From Paulownia fortunei (Eukaryota; Streptophyta; Magnoliopsida; Lamiales; Paulowniaceae), in NCBI GenBank assembly GCA_019321725.1, contig JAGSPU010000056.1:1426001-1490000 (forward strand): a stretch of 64,000 nt of DNA, read 5' to 3'. The translations under genes were made by a program, and so were the position numbers. Below are positions 12,201-24,834 of the stretch, piece by piece. Positions within the stretch are counted from its first letter, which is position 1. Every line of letters starts with the position of its first letter. A model generated the notes under the pieces. It was not told the origin of the DNA. It ran no database searches and worked only from the letters and a program-made list of their open reading frames with translations.

Positions 12201-15200
12201 AGATAATAATGAGGTAAACATCATGAAAAGTTATAAATAAACTATTTAAGATTGTGATTTGTTTAGGCATATCAAATTAGTGGTGATAGGGTCATATGTG
12301 ACACACATATTAAGATTGTTCCCCTTGACAATCCTCCTTGGCACCTAATATTGGTCCTTGAATTTTTGCTCTTTGGGTTTAAAGCACATGTTTGTTTCAC
12401 CCTTTATTTCTAATATTGTACTGATTATTTGCAGCTTGCTTCAAGTTGAGTACTTGTAATCCGAATTCCGATACACAGAACTTGCATGCATATGGATTTA
12501 TGCTCATTGTAAGTGGAAGTCTGTTTAATGCTATGCCCTGCTTAACAAATGATCATGTCTTACCTTGGTTCAACAAATGGTTCTTCACTTTATTGTTTCC
12601 CAGCTCCTTCCGAAAAATAAAAAATTGCGTAAATTGAATAATAAAATTGATATTTTGAGTTGTACCCTGCCATAATTTGATTTCCACTTGTATATGCAGG
12701 GCGCGTTGAGCTTGGTGTTGATAGTGTTTTACAACTGCTCTGATCAAGTCCTCACAACTCGTTACGAAAGATTGGCCAAGTCCAGAGAAAGAGCAGCAAG
12801 AAGCGCCCGGGAAACTGCACAAGCAAGACAAAGGTGGAAATTTGCAAAAGATGCTGCAAAAAAACGAGCTGTGGGCTTGCAACAGCAACTCTCACGCACA
12901 TTTTCGCGTAAAACTGGTGATGCATCACTTCCACCTAGATTCCCAAGTAACTCAAGTACACCACCATCTGGTGCTCCGAAAACAAAGAAGGAAGCAGGCA
13001 ACCTCACTAAGATGCTGCAATCATTTGAAGACAATCCAGACAGTCACAAGGGTTTTGACATGGCAATCGGTGATAAAAATATTAAGAAGCAAATGCCCAA
13101 GGCAAAACAATTGCACACCAAGAGCCAAATCTTTAAGTATGCGTATGGTCAACTTGAGAAAGAGAAAGCTATGGAACAGAAACAGCAGAACTTGACCTTC
13201 TCAGGAGTAATTTCAATGGCCACTGATACAGATATGAAGACTAGACCTACTATTGAGGTTGCTTTCAAAGATCTTACTATAACTCTGAAAAACAAAAACA
13301 AACATCTGATGAGGCGTGTGACTGGGAAAATTCTGCCTGGTCGAATATCTGCTGTCATGGGTCCATCAGGGGCAGGGAAAACAACTTTTCTTTCTGCAGT
13401 CGCAGGAAAGATAAGGGGATGCATCATATCTGGTTCAATTCTCATAAATGGAAGGCCTGACTCCATTCACTGTTACAAGAAAATCGTAGGTTTTGTCCCA
13501 CAAGATGATATTGTTCATGGAAACTTGACAGTAGAAGAGAACCTCCGCTTCAGTGCTCGGTGCAGGTATATTAGTTATTGGATTTTTGTGCATGAGCAAA
13601 TCATTCATAACTAGAGCCAAATATGTGAGGTTAAAGAATCTAAGTTCATAATGAAAATTTTTATGCAATTGCTAACTGATATCGTAATGTGCGTCATCTG
13701 TTTTGAATACAATGCTTTCTATTTGTTTACATTCTTAGCTTTCCAATATAATTGCTGAAAAAGGTATAGGTTTTGTCTTATGATACCGTGAAGTTGAAAT
13801 AGTAAACTTTTTATGACATTTTGCATCATGAATTAAGTACAATCTCTCTAATCCTTCATTTTCATGTCATTGATTATGTTTTCTTTGTGATGGTGCAACA
13901 AGAAACTATATGTAGATGAATTTTGTGACATTTCTTGCTCCCAATTTTCTAACTTTATATATTCTGGAGTCGGTTGTTCATAGATTAACTATTCTACTGA
14001 AGACACACTCATCACTAGTCTTGCAGGCTACGTTTCTTCAGTTTTCATTATTGTCTGCTGCTTAATCTTACCTTTGCTAGTTGTGTCCTATTAAGCAGAA
14101 GCTTTTCTAGTTTTGAGTGCTAATTTAACTTGGTGTAAACATTGTTTTGTTGCTTGAGCTTGCAACATCCTTTAATTTTTTCTTTTTTTTGAATTTATTT
14201 TATTTTGTTGATTTGACAACTTGTCCGTTGTTTTCTCTTTGTGCTGATTGTTGATGTCCACTCATTGCTGGGCTTCAACATTATGTTGCTGTCTACTCAT
14301 TGCTGGACTTCAACATAATGAAGGCTTTCTGCAGAAATGCCAAAGGCTGATAAAGTTCTTGTTGTTGAAAGAGTTATTGAGTCCCTTGGACTACAGGCAG
14401 TGAGAGATTCTCTTGTTGGGACAGTAGAAAAGCGAGGTATCTCTGGAGGCCAGAGAAAACGAGTAAATGTAGGGCTAGAAATGGTCATGGAACCTTCACT
14501 ACTAATCTTGGATGAGCCCACATCTGGCTTAGACAGTTCATCTTCCAACTTACTCATTAGAGCTCTTAGACGTGAAGCTCTTGAAGGAGTAAACATCTGC
14601 ATGGTTGTTCACCAGCCCAGGTAAATCCTAATGATTATCCACTGCTCCTTGGCCAGGAACTGAAATATATCACAATTAATACATTTTCTGGCATCTATGC
14701 CTCCTTTAAATTGCAACACCCTTCATGTTATACTTCCGGCCATGTTGAATCTCAAAATCTTCTTACTACATTCCAAACTGTTCAAGCCTGATTTGTTGCC
14801 AGAATTTTTGCACAAATCTATATCTGGCAGTAAATATAATTATTTCCGGTGTAAAATATTCATCTTTATTTTCAATGTGTGCTCGTTTCTCATTTATTGT
14901 CCTATATAGTAGCTTGACCCTCTTTGAACTCCATTAGCTTGCTGCTTTTGGTTGTGATCAAACCTGACAAAACACGAGAATTGAAGTTGAGAGAGGGCAA
15001 TGGGCGAGAGCCAGAAAATCAGAATACTAACTACTTCGGGGACTTTGGGAAAGTCTGTGAGCAATTATACCAGAGTTGCCATAAAGTGGGAGTTTCCAGA
15101 AGGTGTAGATTAGTTTCTATAAAGAGACAATAATGCAAGATGAACTAGAACAGGAAAAGGTGAAAAATTATCCGTAGGTAAATATGAGAAGCTTAACAAT

Positions 15201-18031
15201 GTTTCTCCAAACATTGACTGAGATCCAATTCCATTGGGTTCAGTTTAATATTCTAGCTGAAATCACATTCATTAACTCTGTATGATGATTTAATGAATTT
15301 ATATCCATAGGAGAATGTTTGATGGTTAATTCTTCCAAAATCCCTAGTGCACACTCCCCAGGGCTGTTATGTTAGAGAGATGTTCGACATAACTCTTATG
15401 TATATGTATACGGATGTGTTACTTCCATGTGATACTGCTGCCAAGTGACATGATTTTATCATTTTCCTGTTTCAGCTATACTTTGTACAAGATGTTCGAT
15501 GACTTAATACTTTTAGCGAAAGGTGGTCTTACTGTGTATCATGGACCCGTGAAGAAAGTAGAAGAATACTTTGCGAGCTTTGGAATCAATGTACCAGGCG
15601 TGTCAATCCTCCTGATCACTTCATTGATATACTCGAGGGTATAGTGAAACCAAGTGCTGGTTTGACTGTTGAACAGCTACCTGTCCGATGGATGCTTCAC
15701 AATGGCTACCCGGTGCCTCCAGATATGCTACATTACTGTGATGAAATTGCATCTGCCTCTAAAGGTGTAAGTACTAGCACTCAAGGAGCTCCAGAACCAT
15801 ATTCTGCTGGAAGCACATGGAAGGATAATCAAGAGCATTCACAGCTCAATTTTTTTAAAACCCACGACTTATCTAACAGACATACGCCTGGTTTGATTCG
15901 GCAATATAGATATTTCCTTGGAAGGTATGTGATCTGAGACTTCTTTTATGTCAGCAATGGAGTTTCTGTTTCTTCATTTCTTCAGTTTCCAAGCCAGGGA
16001 TAAAATTGCCGATCCTTCCAGATGATGTGAGTGTGGAGGGGGTCTAACCTGCAACACGAGTAAGTCGTTAGAGAACTATCGGAAGAATTGGCAATTTCAT
16101 CCTTAGCTTGGAGATTCGTCCACATCATGTGCATAGCTTTTATGAGTTGCCTTGCCTTGAAACTACGTATTCATGCAACATGGTCAATTTTCTTTTTATG
16201 TTTTATGGTTATGAAATTTTATCAAGTAGTTTATTTGTTTTCCTCCAAAAGAGGGCCAAACTTTTCTCACTATTTAACAATATGTTATGTCCATAAAGTC
16301 TCCTCCTGCCTCTGGGAAAATAAGGTTGTAGCCCTTACATATAGCTTCTGGGATGATTGCTTTATCATTTAAGTCTGTTCCCACCTTTTGTTTGGGTCGT
16401 AGTGTCTAAACCTTCATTTCAAAATTGCACATTATTTGGGAGTTTCATATACTTTGTTGTCCTGGGTCTGATACGATATCTTGTGCTTTCTTTTCTCTGA
16501 GTTAGTTGTTGATATGTTGTGAATTTCTTCAGAAATGGCAAGCAACGGCTACGAGAAGCTCAGCTACAAGCAGCAGACTATCTGATCCTTCTGCTTGCTG
16601 GAGCATGCTTAGGAACTCTTTCGAAAGTGAAGGGTGACACATTTGGCTATTATGGTTATATGTATACAGTGATTTCAGTCTGTAAGTAGATACCTCACCA
16701 ACACACCCCCTGTTTTCACATAATTTCCTGTACGGAGAGATGGTGCCACTGCCTTGTTTTGTTCAAGTTCATAAAATGAATTTCAAAATAGACTTTAGTC
16801 TAGTTGCTTTTGGAATTGAACCCTAGGTTACCTTTTCTAGGTTGTTTATTCTTTATATAATCTGAATGTCTATGTTAAATTTTTCACGCTCTTATTTATT
16901 TGGAACTGTTACGGGAACCGTATGTCACCTTTTTCAACTTAGATACAAATAATCTTTGCTGTAGAATATCAGCATCCAGAAGAGCTAGTAGACTTTACTT
17001 TCAGCACACTTGTGATTCCTGCGATCTTGCATGCTTTCATTGCTCCTCATTGTTTATTATCCTAGTTTCTGTTTTTGCAGCACTCTTATGTAAGATTTCT
17101 GCGTTAAGATCATTTTCACTGGACAAATTACACTACCGGAGGGAGAGTGAAAGTGGCATGAGCAGTCTAGCCTATTTCCTTTCCAAGGATACAGTTGATC
17201 ATTTCAATACACTTATCAAGCCTTTGGTTTTCCTTTCCATGTTCTATTCTTTCAGCAATCCAAGATCAACATTCCTAGAAAACTACATTGTTCTGCTCTG
17301 CCTGGTGTATTGCGTGACTGGTATAGCCTACATGTTTGCTATCTTTCTTCAGCCTGGTCAAGCCCAACTGGTGTGCCCTCAAAACATATATGATTAGCTG
17401 ATGCCTATTTACATGTTTGTTCTATTTGTGTTCTTTTCTTATGCTGACAACGCCATTTTCTCCCTCCCTTCAATACAGTGGTGTGTGCTTCTTCCTGTTG
17501 TTCTTACTCTCATTGCAAATCAAGGTAAAGAGGACAAAGTTGGAAAACTCCTAAGTGCTTACTGTTATCCAACGTGGGCTTTGGAAGCGTTTCTGATAGC
17601 AAATGCTCAAAGGTCAGTGTATAATTTTACCTTCCACTTAGTTACCAATTGCTACAACATCTTGCATGGAGTGCTTGCATCTTCTCTACAACCAATCAGA
17701 TAAACATTCACATTCCACTCAATACAAATACTAAGTTATGTTGATAGGCAGCAAATGCTCATTCCAGATCCCAACACTTAAAACTGAAAATCTACACTAA
17801 AATACAATGTTGTCGAAAATATTGAGTTTAAACTGCTTATAATTCTTGTTCTATATCTCTGTTTATCTCCACAGATACTCTGGAGTATGGTTGATAACTC
17901 GGTGTGCTGCATTAAATGACTTTGGTTACGATGTTCACCATTGGACTTTTTGTCTAGTTTACCTCATAGTCAGTGGTATATCTTTTAGGTTTCTAGCTTT
18001 CTTTTGTTTGCTTAAATTTGGGAAGAAATGA
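9214..18031 (+). CDS. ABCG24: Half-size ABC transporter, ABCG24/ABCG28 clade, frame interrupted three times
   Basis: Membrane exporter of the ABCG (white-brown complex) family, in the plant clade with an extra cysteine-rich extracellular N-terminus. Fourteen exons: 9214-9479, 9573-9649, 10080-10351, 11321-11384, 11485-11630, 11763-11797, 12435-12508, 12700-13565, 14324-14620, 15476-15924, 16533-16681, 17081-17370, 17479-17612, 17875-18031; about 1,090 residues, as in Arabidopsis ABCG24. Order: signal peptide (start MSAVKIS; in-frame ATG choices also at MIEMSG and MSGIRI), cysteine-rich ectodomain, first membrane segment at [14 protein letters not shown], basic linker, nucleotide-binding domain, C-terminal membrane domain, tail FGKK. 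Walker [10 protein letters not shown] is at about 13360-13386, signature ISGGQRKR at about 14440-14463, and Walker B ILDEP follows. Three apparent one-base losses break the frame: in the C-run at 10327-10330, at the exon 5 donor G-run 11629-11631, and at 15597-15598. Each is repaired by adding one base to a short homopolymer, and sequence on either side stays closely family-like. Either a recently disabled gene or consensus errors. Confidence 0.88.
11960..11978. repeat. (AG)n microsatellite in ABC transporter intron
   Basis: Short AG run within the intron between transporter exons 6 and 7, preceded by an imperfect GA-rich stretch. Confidence 0.9.
14252..14323 (+). repeat. 35-bp tandem duplication abutting an intron acceptor
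   Basis: Two imperfect copies of a 35-base unit containing CTCATTGCTGG and CTTCAACAT (core at 14261 and again at 14296) sit directly before transporter exon 9, whose acceptor is the AAG at 14321-14323. The spliced product requires the AG just after the second copy, so the duplication forms the 3' end of the intron. Confidence 0.8.
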
Positions 18032-20051
18032 GTTTCCCTTCTTTATTTCTGTGTGTGTGTTTGTACAAAAAAGGAACAGCAGCATAGTTTTTTAGCAGAC
18101 TAGTTGTATCATATTGACTCACTTTCGGGTGCCATCAACTTTTGGTTATGTTGGCACAAAAATTTTGTTGGCATTCTGTTTCATTTGTTTCAATACTACA
18201 AGACCACACAAAGTGTGTGTTATTATTTTTAAGTGTGAATCACTAGAATGGCTGCATGGTTTCTGAGAATTTTTTTTATTTTTATATTAAATATCATGTG
18301 GTTTTCATCCAATATATAATTAATAATTAGGATAAAATACCAATAATATTTTAAGATAAGATGTTCTATTGTAAAAACTCGTGAAAATATTTCTCCGTAG
18401 ACTCAAGTTTCATTTTGAACTTATAAGATGATGAGACATGATAATTGAATGTTAAAACACATTGGGATGTGGAGTATTATTAAAACATAAAAATTCATTA
18501 ACACATGGAATATTCGTCACGTGACATTTTATGGGCCTATCAATTTACAAAAACCAAGCACATTATAAAAATAATACTCCCCAAAGTAATCTTTTTAAAC
18601 CAAGCATAATAAAAGAATGTAGATATTTTATGATTATTAAAAGAATATTTGTTGCTGAAAAATGAGGAGAGACTAAACCGTCATTTCTTGCGTACATAGT
18701 GGAAAGTCTAAATTTTTTTATTTTTTTTTTGTATTTTTTAATCAATGCATGAATTGGGATCAACATACTTTCTAGTTTCTAGTGTAAATTTTAAATTTCA
18801 AAAAATTCAAGAATATTTCGTTCTTGTATACTTTCGATTATATTATTCCATTCTATTTTATATTTTTCTATTTACTTTAATTATGAACTTCGCTAACTTC
18901 CATCCAAATATGTTAAATAACTATGAAGTAAAGGTAGCATATCTACAAAGTATGATTAATGCATCTACGGATAATGCATAATTGAAGTACTATTAACCAA
19001 TCCATAAAGTACAACATAGTTGCAAATATAATATACTTCCTATATGCAAATTAGTACACCAGTACTTATGCACTACTAGTTCTTGATGGATGCATGATTA
19101 GTATTTTACAAATGCATTATAAATAAGGTAGATTATAGAAACTCTCATTAAGATTTAACATATTTACAAAAAAAATTATTATTATGTTTAAAACTACAAA
19201 TACCCCTTGTAACATTACAAATACTCTTTTGAGGTGTTTGTTTTTATTTTATAAATATCCACTTAATATGTGTATTTTTATAAAATAAAAACAAATATCA
19301 TAGAATAATTATAATTTTAAAAATTAACTAAAATTTTTTAATAAAATAATTTTTTTTTATAATTAGGCCAATAATTTCTATAATTTACCCATACAAATAC
19401 TTTACATATATTAGTGTGATAAAAGGTGAAGAATTAACAGTATTAGCTATAATTATCTAATAATTTGAATGGGAGTTATCACAAGTCCATAATATCCATA
19501 ATTGCAGCAAATTAAAGAGTATATGGACGTTGAAATAATATAATTAAAAGTAAAAGAGGCAAAATATGAATAACCGATAATTTAGTTAATAAAGTGAAAT
19601 ATACCCTACTTTTTGTTTTTAGAAATTCAAGAGAGTAAGAGTCTAAGATATAATTGGAATTATTAGATAGATTACTCAAAAGCCACAAAAAAAAGAAAAG
19701 AAAAAAAAAAGGACAAACAAACAATTATAAATCATCAAGGATTTTATGCTAAATTCTACATTATGAGATAGTTATATATAAATGACGACGAATTATTCTT
19801 TGCATTTGTGTTTCAGCCTTTTACAAACAAGTCTTTTAAGTGCCATTCAAATTACAATTTTTTTCTTCTCTAAATTTAATTTTGGTTTGGAAAGTGAAAA
19901 TGATATTATGGAAAAAAGATGGAGTAGTAAATAGATATTCCACTTAAAAATTGTTAGTGAAAACAAATAAAACAAAAATAAATTGCTCTGGCAATTAGTA
20001 CCAGCAGCTAATGCATTAATTTAAAACAACACAGGAACTCTTCCCCCAAAC
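18032..20051. other. AT-rich spacer between ABC transporter and translin remnant
   Basis: About 2 kb of very AT-rich DNA. The first 150-200 bases are probably transporter 3' untranslated sequence. No coding region, RNA gene or clear transposon is seen in the rest. Confidence 0.6.
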
Positions 20052-20806
20052 ATGAAATCGGCATTTCGAAGCGCCATCTCTACCACCCTCGCATTTTCCC
20101 TCCGCTCCTCAAACCCTACCATGCACCGCCACCGTCACCGTCACCCTCTCACTCTTCTCCCTCTGTACGCCGCCCTTTGTTCCCCTACACCTTTTCCTCT
20201 CACTTCAATGGCTGGTGGACAGAGTGGAACCCACGCGCCGCCTGCACCCCACTGTCCAGCCACTGGAAAAACAGTTCGAGGAGTTCCGTCACCCTCCGGC
20301 AGAGCGTTTCATTGGAAATTGAGTCGGCTGCCAGGCTCATGCACTCAAGCCTTCTGCTCAGTCTCGCCCTGTACCTGGTGCCGTTCTGTAATTTCAACTT
20401 TGTATCTGCTTTTTCTTTTTCCTATTTGAATTCTTCATCCTCTTTTTTTCGTTATTCACTTAGCTTCTATCATAACGAGGCTGAGTATTCGAATAATGAA
20501 ATTTGAAACGGAAATATCAGTTTTACTTACTGAAATTACCCGTGAATGCCCTGGGCAATATTACAGGTTTGAAGGAGATTAGTTGTTTTTGAGGACTCGT
20601 TTCTTTTCAAAATGATATTTATCTTTGTTCATTTGTAGGTATCATGGTTATTGGAGGAGTGAGACACAGACTGTGGTGTCACTCCTTGCTTTCATGCATT
20701 GGTTAGAAACAGGGAGTCTTCTTCCGCACACAGAAGCAGAGGAAAAACTTGGATGTATGTTGAACTTACTGATTCCAACTTAAAATTAACATATAGATTT
20801 TTCCTG

Positions 20807-20831
20807 ATCTATCTATCTATCTATCTATCTA
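20807..20831. repeat. (ATCT)n microsatellite in translin intron
   Basis: About six copies of ATCT followed by AT-rich sequence, directly after the translin exon that ends at 20754. Confidence 0.95.
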
Positions 20832-21645
20832 TATCTATATATTTATATTATCTTTAGTGTGTGTTTTGCAAATTCAGTTGAAATGTGTAAGTTAGAGAAG
20901 GCAGTGCTTGTTGCTGAATTTTGAGGTTCTCGTTAAATGTTTGTGAGGGGTCAATCTGGCTGATGCATAAAAATGTTGATATGAGCTCGAGCTCGAATTT
21001 GAAAAGAAGAAAAGAGTGTACCACAAACTTCGAGCTGAGGCCATGTTTAATGAAGCCTTTTCTCATTGATGCTGCCGCTATCAAGGTTCCTTATGGACCA
21101 CCTTTTGAATTGATATTTCTGATCTCTAGTTTCCAACAAAAGATGATACGTGCTAATTCAGGTTATGCATCCTCATGGAAGTTTCTAGGCATCAATTGGA
21201 TTTCCAAAATCTATATTCTAAACCTGCAGTTATGTGACATTTGATTTTGCTTTTAAAATTCTTTAGGAGTGAAAATTTCATCTCAGTTTCTTCTGGGTGC
21301 TTGTGCCTGTTTGCGTGGAATCTAGGATAAATTGTTTCACATTGTAAGTAACAAGCGCTTCTTCTTTCATATATTGTTTTACAAACCCAAAATATATGTC
21401 TCTCATGAAATTGGGAACAGAACATGCAGTGTTTTGAATGAGCTGGGATTTTGGTGCCAAGCTTTATCCCTTCTTTTTGACTGTCTGTGGTTAACATTTA
21501 TTAAGATATCTTTAGTGTCATCATATTTGATCTTTAACTATTTAGATTGGCAAAAGCAATCACAATGTTTGAAGCTAATGTTTCTTGATCATTTACACAG
21601 TAAATCCTTAGGAGTTTGGCCTTGATGTTGAAGACTATCTCATTG

Positions 21646-23227
21646 GTAAGTGTTGAAGTTCTGGCTATTTTTTTTGGTTGAAAGAGCTTTTTTGGCATTG
21701 CCATTGGAGGCTGGCATTGACTATGGGATGATAGTCAGCATCTTTTAATATCTGTTTCCATCATAACATGCATAATTCTTCAGTGGATTTTCCTGTTTTT
21801 TTTTGGTTCATGAGCAAGTCGCCATTCACTAATGAACATAAAGGAGATATCATATTAGTTGGTCACTGTATAGGAAAATTTTGATATTCTTAGATTACGG
21901 TAATTGGTTAACCAAGGCGCTATTATTTCTTAGGTATTAACAATAATGAATATATAATGAAAACTTCATTCATCGAGATCTTGCTTTAGGAGCTCACATG
22001 TTATTGATGGATGATTGTCTCCACTGTGCCATATTGCAAATGATCAATGTTTCAGAAGGCGAAGGCAAGGGACTTATGCCCCATGAATTTTGATATTTTA
22101 TATTTTAAAAATTATAAATAGATGTTAAAATAAAAAAAAAAGCATTTGAATTACATAAGTTGCAGGAAAATTATGCTAAAGAATTTCATTTACTTAATTT
22201 TAGACACAAAAAAAAAAACAAAAAATTAAAAAATAAGAAGGGTTTTGCCTGTTAATCATTATTGTGAAAGATTGCAGAAGACGAATACATAATTATTTTA
22301 TAAATAGCAAACCCATTAGAAAATAACATGAATATATTCTTGAAAAAAAAAAAAAAAACACTGACTCTATGCAAGAACGGCTGGGGTGGGAGAAGGGTTT
22401 TTAATGTCTTTTGTTCTTGGTTTTGTTCAAGAATTTATTTTACAAGTGGACTCTTTCATTTAATAGCTTTAAATTAATTGTGGGCCACCGTTTATTTACT
22501 AGTGCATGTATTAAATGCCCAAATTAGTGGTGGGCTATATATTTTTCAAAATGGGCCAAATGCAATCAAAAAAGAGAGTTTTTAACTTTGAATATCTGGA
22601 AATTCGCACAAGCTTCCGTGCGCAAAAGGCGGGTCCCAAGCGTCCCGGGTTGTTCGCCTTATGCCATTGGGTTTACGCTCGAGAGGCTAAATTCCCCTCT
22701 ATTGCCCAGGGGCGCGCCCCGAGAGTGACTTTTAAAACACTGAAAATGATCCAATCTTGCTATTTTGGGCATCCTTCTTTTTGCTCTATGTCCAATGACT
22801 TGGTAAGCACCCTCATGGAAAATGCCTTTTGCTGGAAAAATTTGAACTTGTAAATTTGAGAAGATGTGTTCAAAGTGTAGACCCAAAACAACGTCAAATC
22901 TAGGAAATAATGCTGTTGATAAGAGATGGAATGACAAATAATACATTCTCTGATCTGGCGTGAAGTTCTCTGCCCTCAGCTAAAATTCTGTGTGCCATGG
23001 AGAGCTTGAGATTGTTGGAAACTTTCTAATTGATATATTTAAGAATCTGAATGATAAGTTTTCAGATGTCGTAAGGTATTGAAAAAGGAGAATGTGCATG
23101 ACTTTAGATTATAATGCTAGACATTTTCACTTGCATTTAAAGAAATAAAAGATGAGGTACCTGCTGATTGTTGAAGATATTTGCTCCATATGGGGAAGAA
23201 GATGACAATGACTTATGTGCATTGCAG
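21646..23227. other. Long translin intron region with a GC-rich island
   Basis: This region is AT-rich with poly-A tracts near 22.1-22.35 kb, except for a GC-rich stretch at about 22615-22730 containing CCCGGG and GGGGCGCGCCCC-like self-complementary strings. An eroded translin exon appears to end at 22802. The GC-rich island has no homologue I recognise and may be an inserted element. Confidence 0.45.
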
Positions 23228-23665
23228 CCTAGGTATGTGGTGAACCAAGTGACCGCTGGGGACTATGACTGTCCAAGAAAAATATTGAAGTTTTTGACAG
23301 ATCTTCATGCAGCAAATCGCATGCTCGACCTTTGGAATGACTTTCTGCGCAAGAAATTTGATGGTAAGCCAATTATTCTGTTGTATCTAATGCAACCTGT
23401 GATGAATAAGGATCTGCAAATTTTGTTATATACTTCTTTGTCTTCTTCATGTTTTGTAGTTTACTTTTATATGATGTCTATAAGCTAGCTGTTCTTTTGT
23501 GAATTTTTCACATTAAACCTAGTAATTGTGCAATTTTTCACTGGAGCAGCTGGAATGAAGTATGACCTTAGAAGAGTTGAAGAAGTTTACTACTATGTGA
23601 AAATTAGAGGCTTGGCAGCAAACGGGGACAAAACAGGAGAGCAAAGAGACCAAGAACAATCATAA

Positions 23666-24690
23666 ATCATGGACTGCTTTTCATTCTTCTTGCTCTTGTT
23701 TTTCTTTTCGGGTGCCTAATTGTCTGTTCATCGTATGCATATCTCTCTATTTTTATTCGTCTGGTTCCTGGAGAATGAATACCTACATGATAAAGGGCTT
23801 CTTCTGTCTTTATGTGGCCAATGTATTTATCTTTAGACAAACGACAAGGAAGCAACCTTTAAAAGGCTAAAATGCTGAGCAAGGCGTATCACATGTGCGC
23901 CTGCGTTGTAGCACACAATCGCCATGAATTTAATAATTGTTTTAATAATCATAAAATAATGTTGAAATTTTTTAAATTAAGCTAACAAATTACGTAACTA
24001 GCAAAAAAAATATAAAATTGAGATGCCGAGAATTAAGTTTATAATTTCTATCCAGACCTCAAGAAAACCCTACCATCTCTTTCAACACATCGCAACCTAC
24101 ATCATACCATTTGCTTGTATTTGTTTGTAATAGTACTGATAATTTCTTGGGAATGTTTGGTTTTATTTTGAATATTTTTGGAGAAGTGTATATGGAAATG
24201 TGACGTGTATATTTGTTTTATTATGGGAATGTGTGATATTTTGAAATATTTTAAGGAAAAAGAATATAATTCTGTAGAGAATGTATGAAAAATGTGTAGA
24301 ATGTTTGATTTTTGAAGGAAAAACATGAAAATGAACCAAAATAGGTTTGGAATTTGGAACAAGAATATAACCATGAAAAGGAAAATGAATTAAAAGTCCA
24401 ATTAAAATTTGTAATCGAAATTTTGGGTCAAACTATTTTAAACTAGAAAACATGCTTAGAAGTTAGAACCCCTCACTTGTAAATTTCAGAGCCGTTTGAA
24501 AGTGTTGATCTTTTATATCTAACATTATGATTATTGTTATATTTATATTAATAGATTTGTTGAAAATCTAAGACAAAGGGTGACCTCTAGTTGACTCAGA
24601 TTGAGACAGACATGAATCTTTTTCATAAAATTAAGAAAAAGCCCCGAACTAGCTGTCGTTGTCACAGTCGCACACAATAACTGCGCATCC
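23666..24690. other. Spacer between translin remnant and TRFL gene
   Basis: The region starts with translin 3' flank and then AT-rich DNA. A small GC-richer patch at about 23875-23930 (AAGGCG, GTGCGCCTGCG) recalls the island in the translin intron. No gene is seen. Confidence 0.5.
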
Positions 24691-24791
24691 ACAGCGGACT
24701 CCAAACCACATATTTCATTACAACTTTGTATAATCCTTTCGATTCCGTCGAATAAATTGTCACTGTACCTACTTTTATTCTCCCACGAACC

Positions 24792-24834
<43 letters not shown>

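Larger units (their letters stand above)
20052..23665 (+). pseudogene. TSN: Translin gene, degenerate
   Basis: Translin is an octamer-forming single-stranded RNA/DNA-binding protein, with TRAX part of the C3PO nuclease (family knowledge). Recognisable exons: 20052 to about 20400 (transit-peptide-like, Ser/Arg-rich start MKSAFRSAIS, then EKQFEEFR and SLEIESAARLMHSSLLL), one ending at 20566 with ECPGQYYR, 20639-20754 (YHGYWRSETQ), 21601-21645 (EFGLDVEDYLIG), an eroded piece ending at 22802 (about MSNDL), 23228-23363 (RYVVNQVTAGDYDCPRK) and 23550-23665 (GMKYDLRRVEEVYY, ending QS). Disablements: the first exon changes reading frame at least twice, between EKQFEEFR and the EIES segment and again before QSRPVPG, with sequence missing; the second region contains TGA; an in-frame TAG lies at 21609-21611 if the natural acceptor at 21600 is used. 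Some conserved positions also look altered, such as AANRMLDLWNDF where AAFRMLNLRNDF is usual. The neighbour order ABCG24-translin matches Arabidopsis, so this is probably the positional orthologue, decayed. Confidence 0.85.

Noticed and set aside
12762..13034. Minus-strand open frames across ABC transporter exon 8
   Set aside because: They are antisense to a well-supported exon coding the linker before the ATPase domain.
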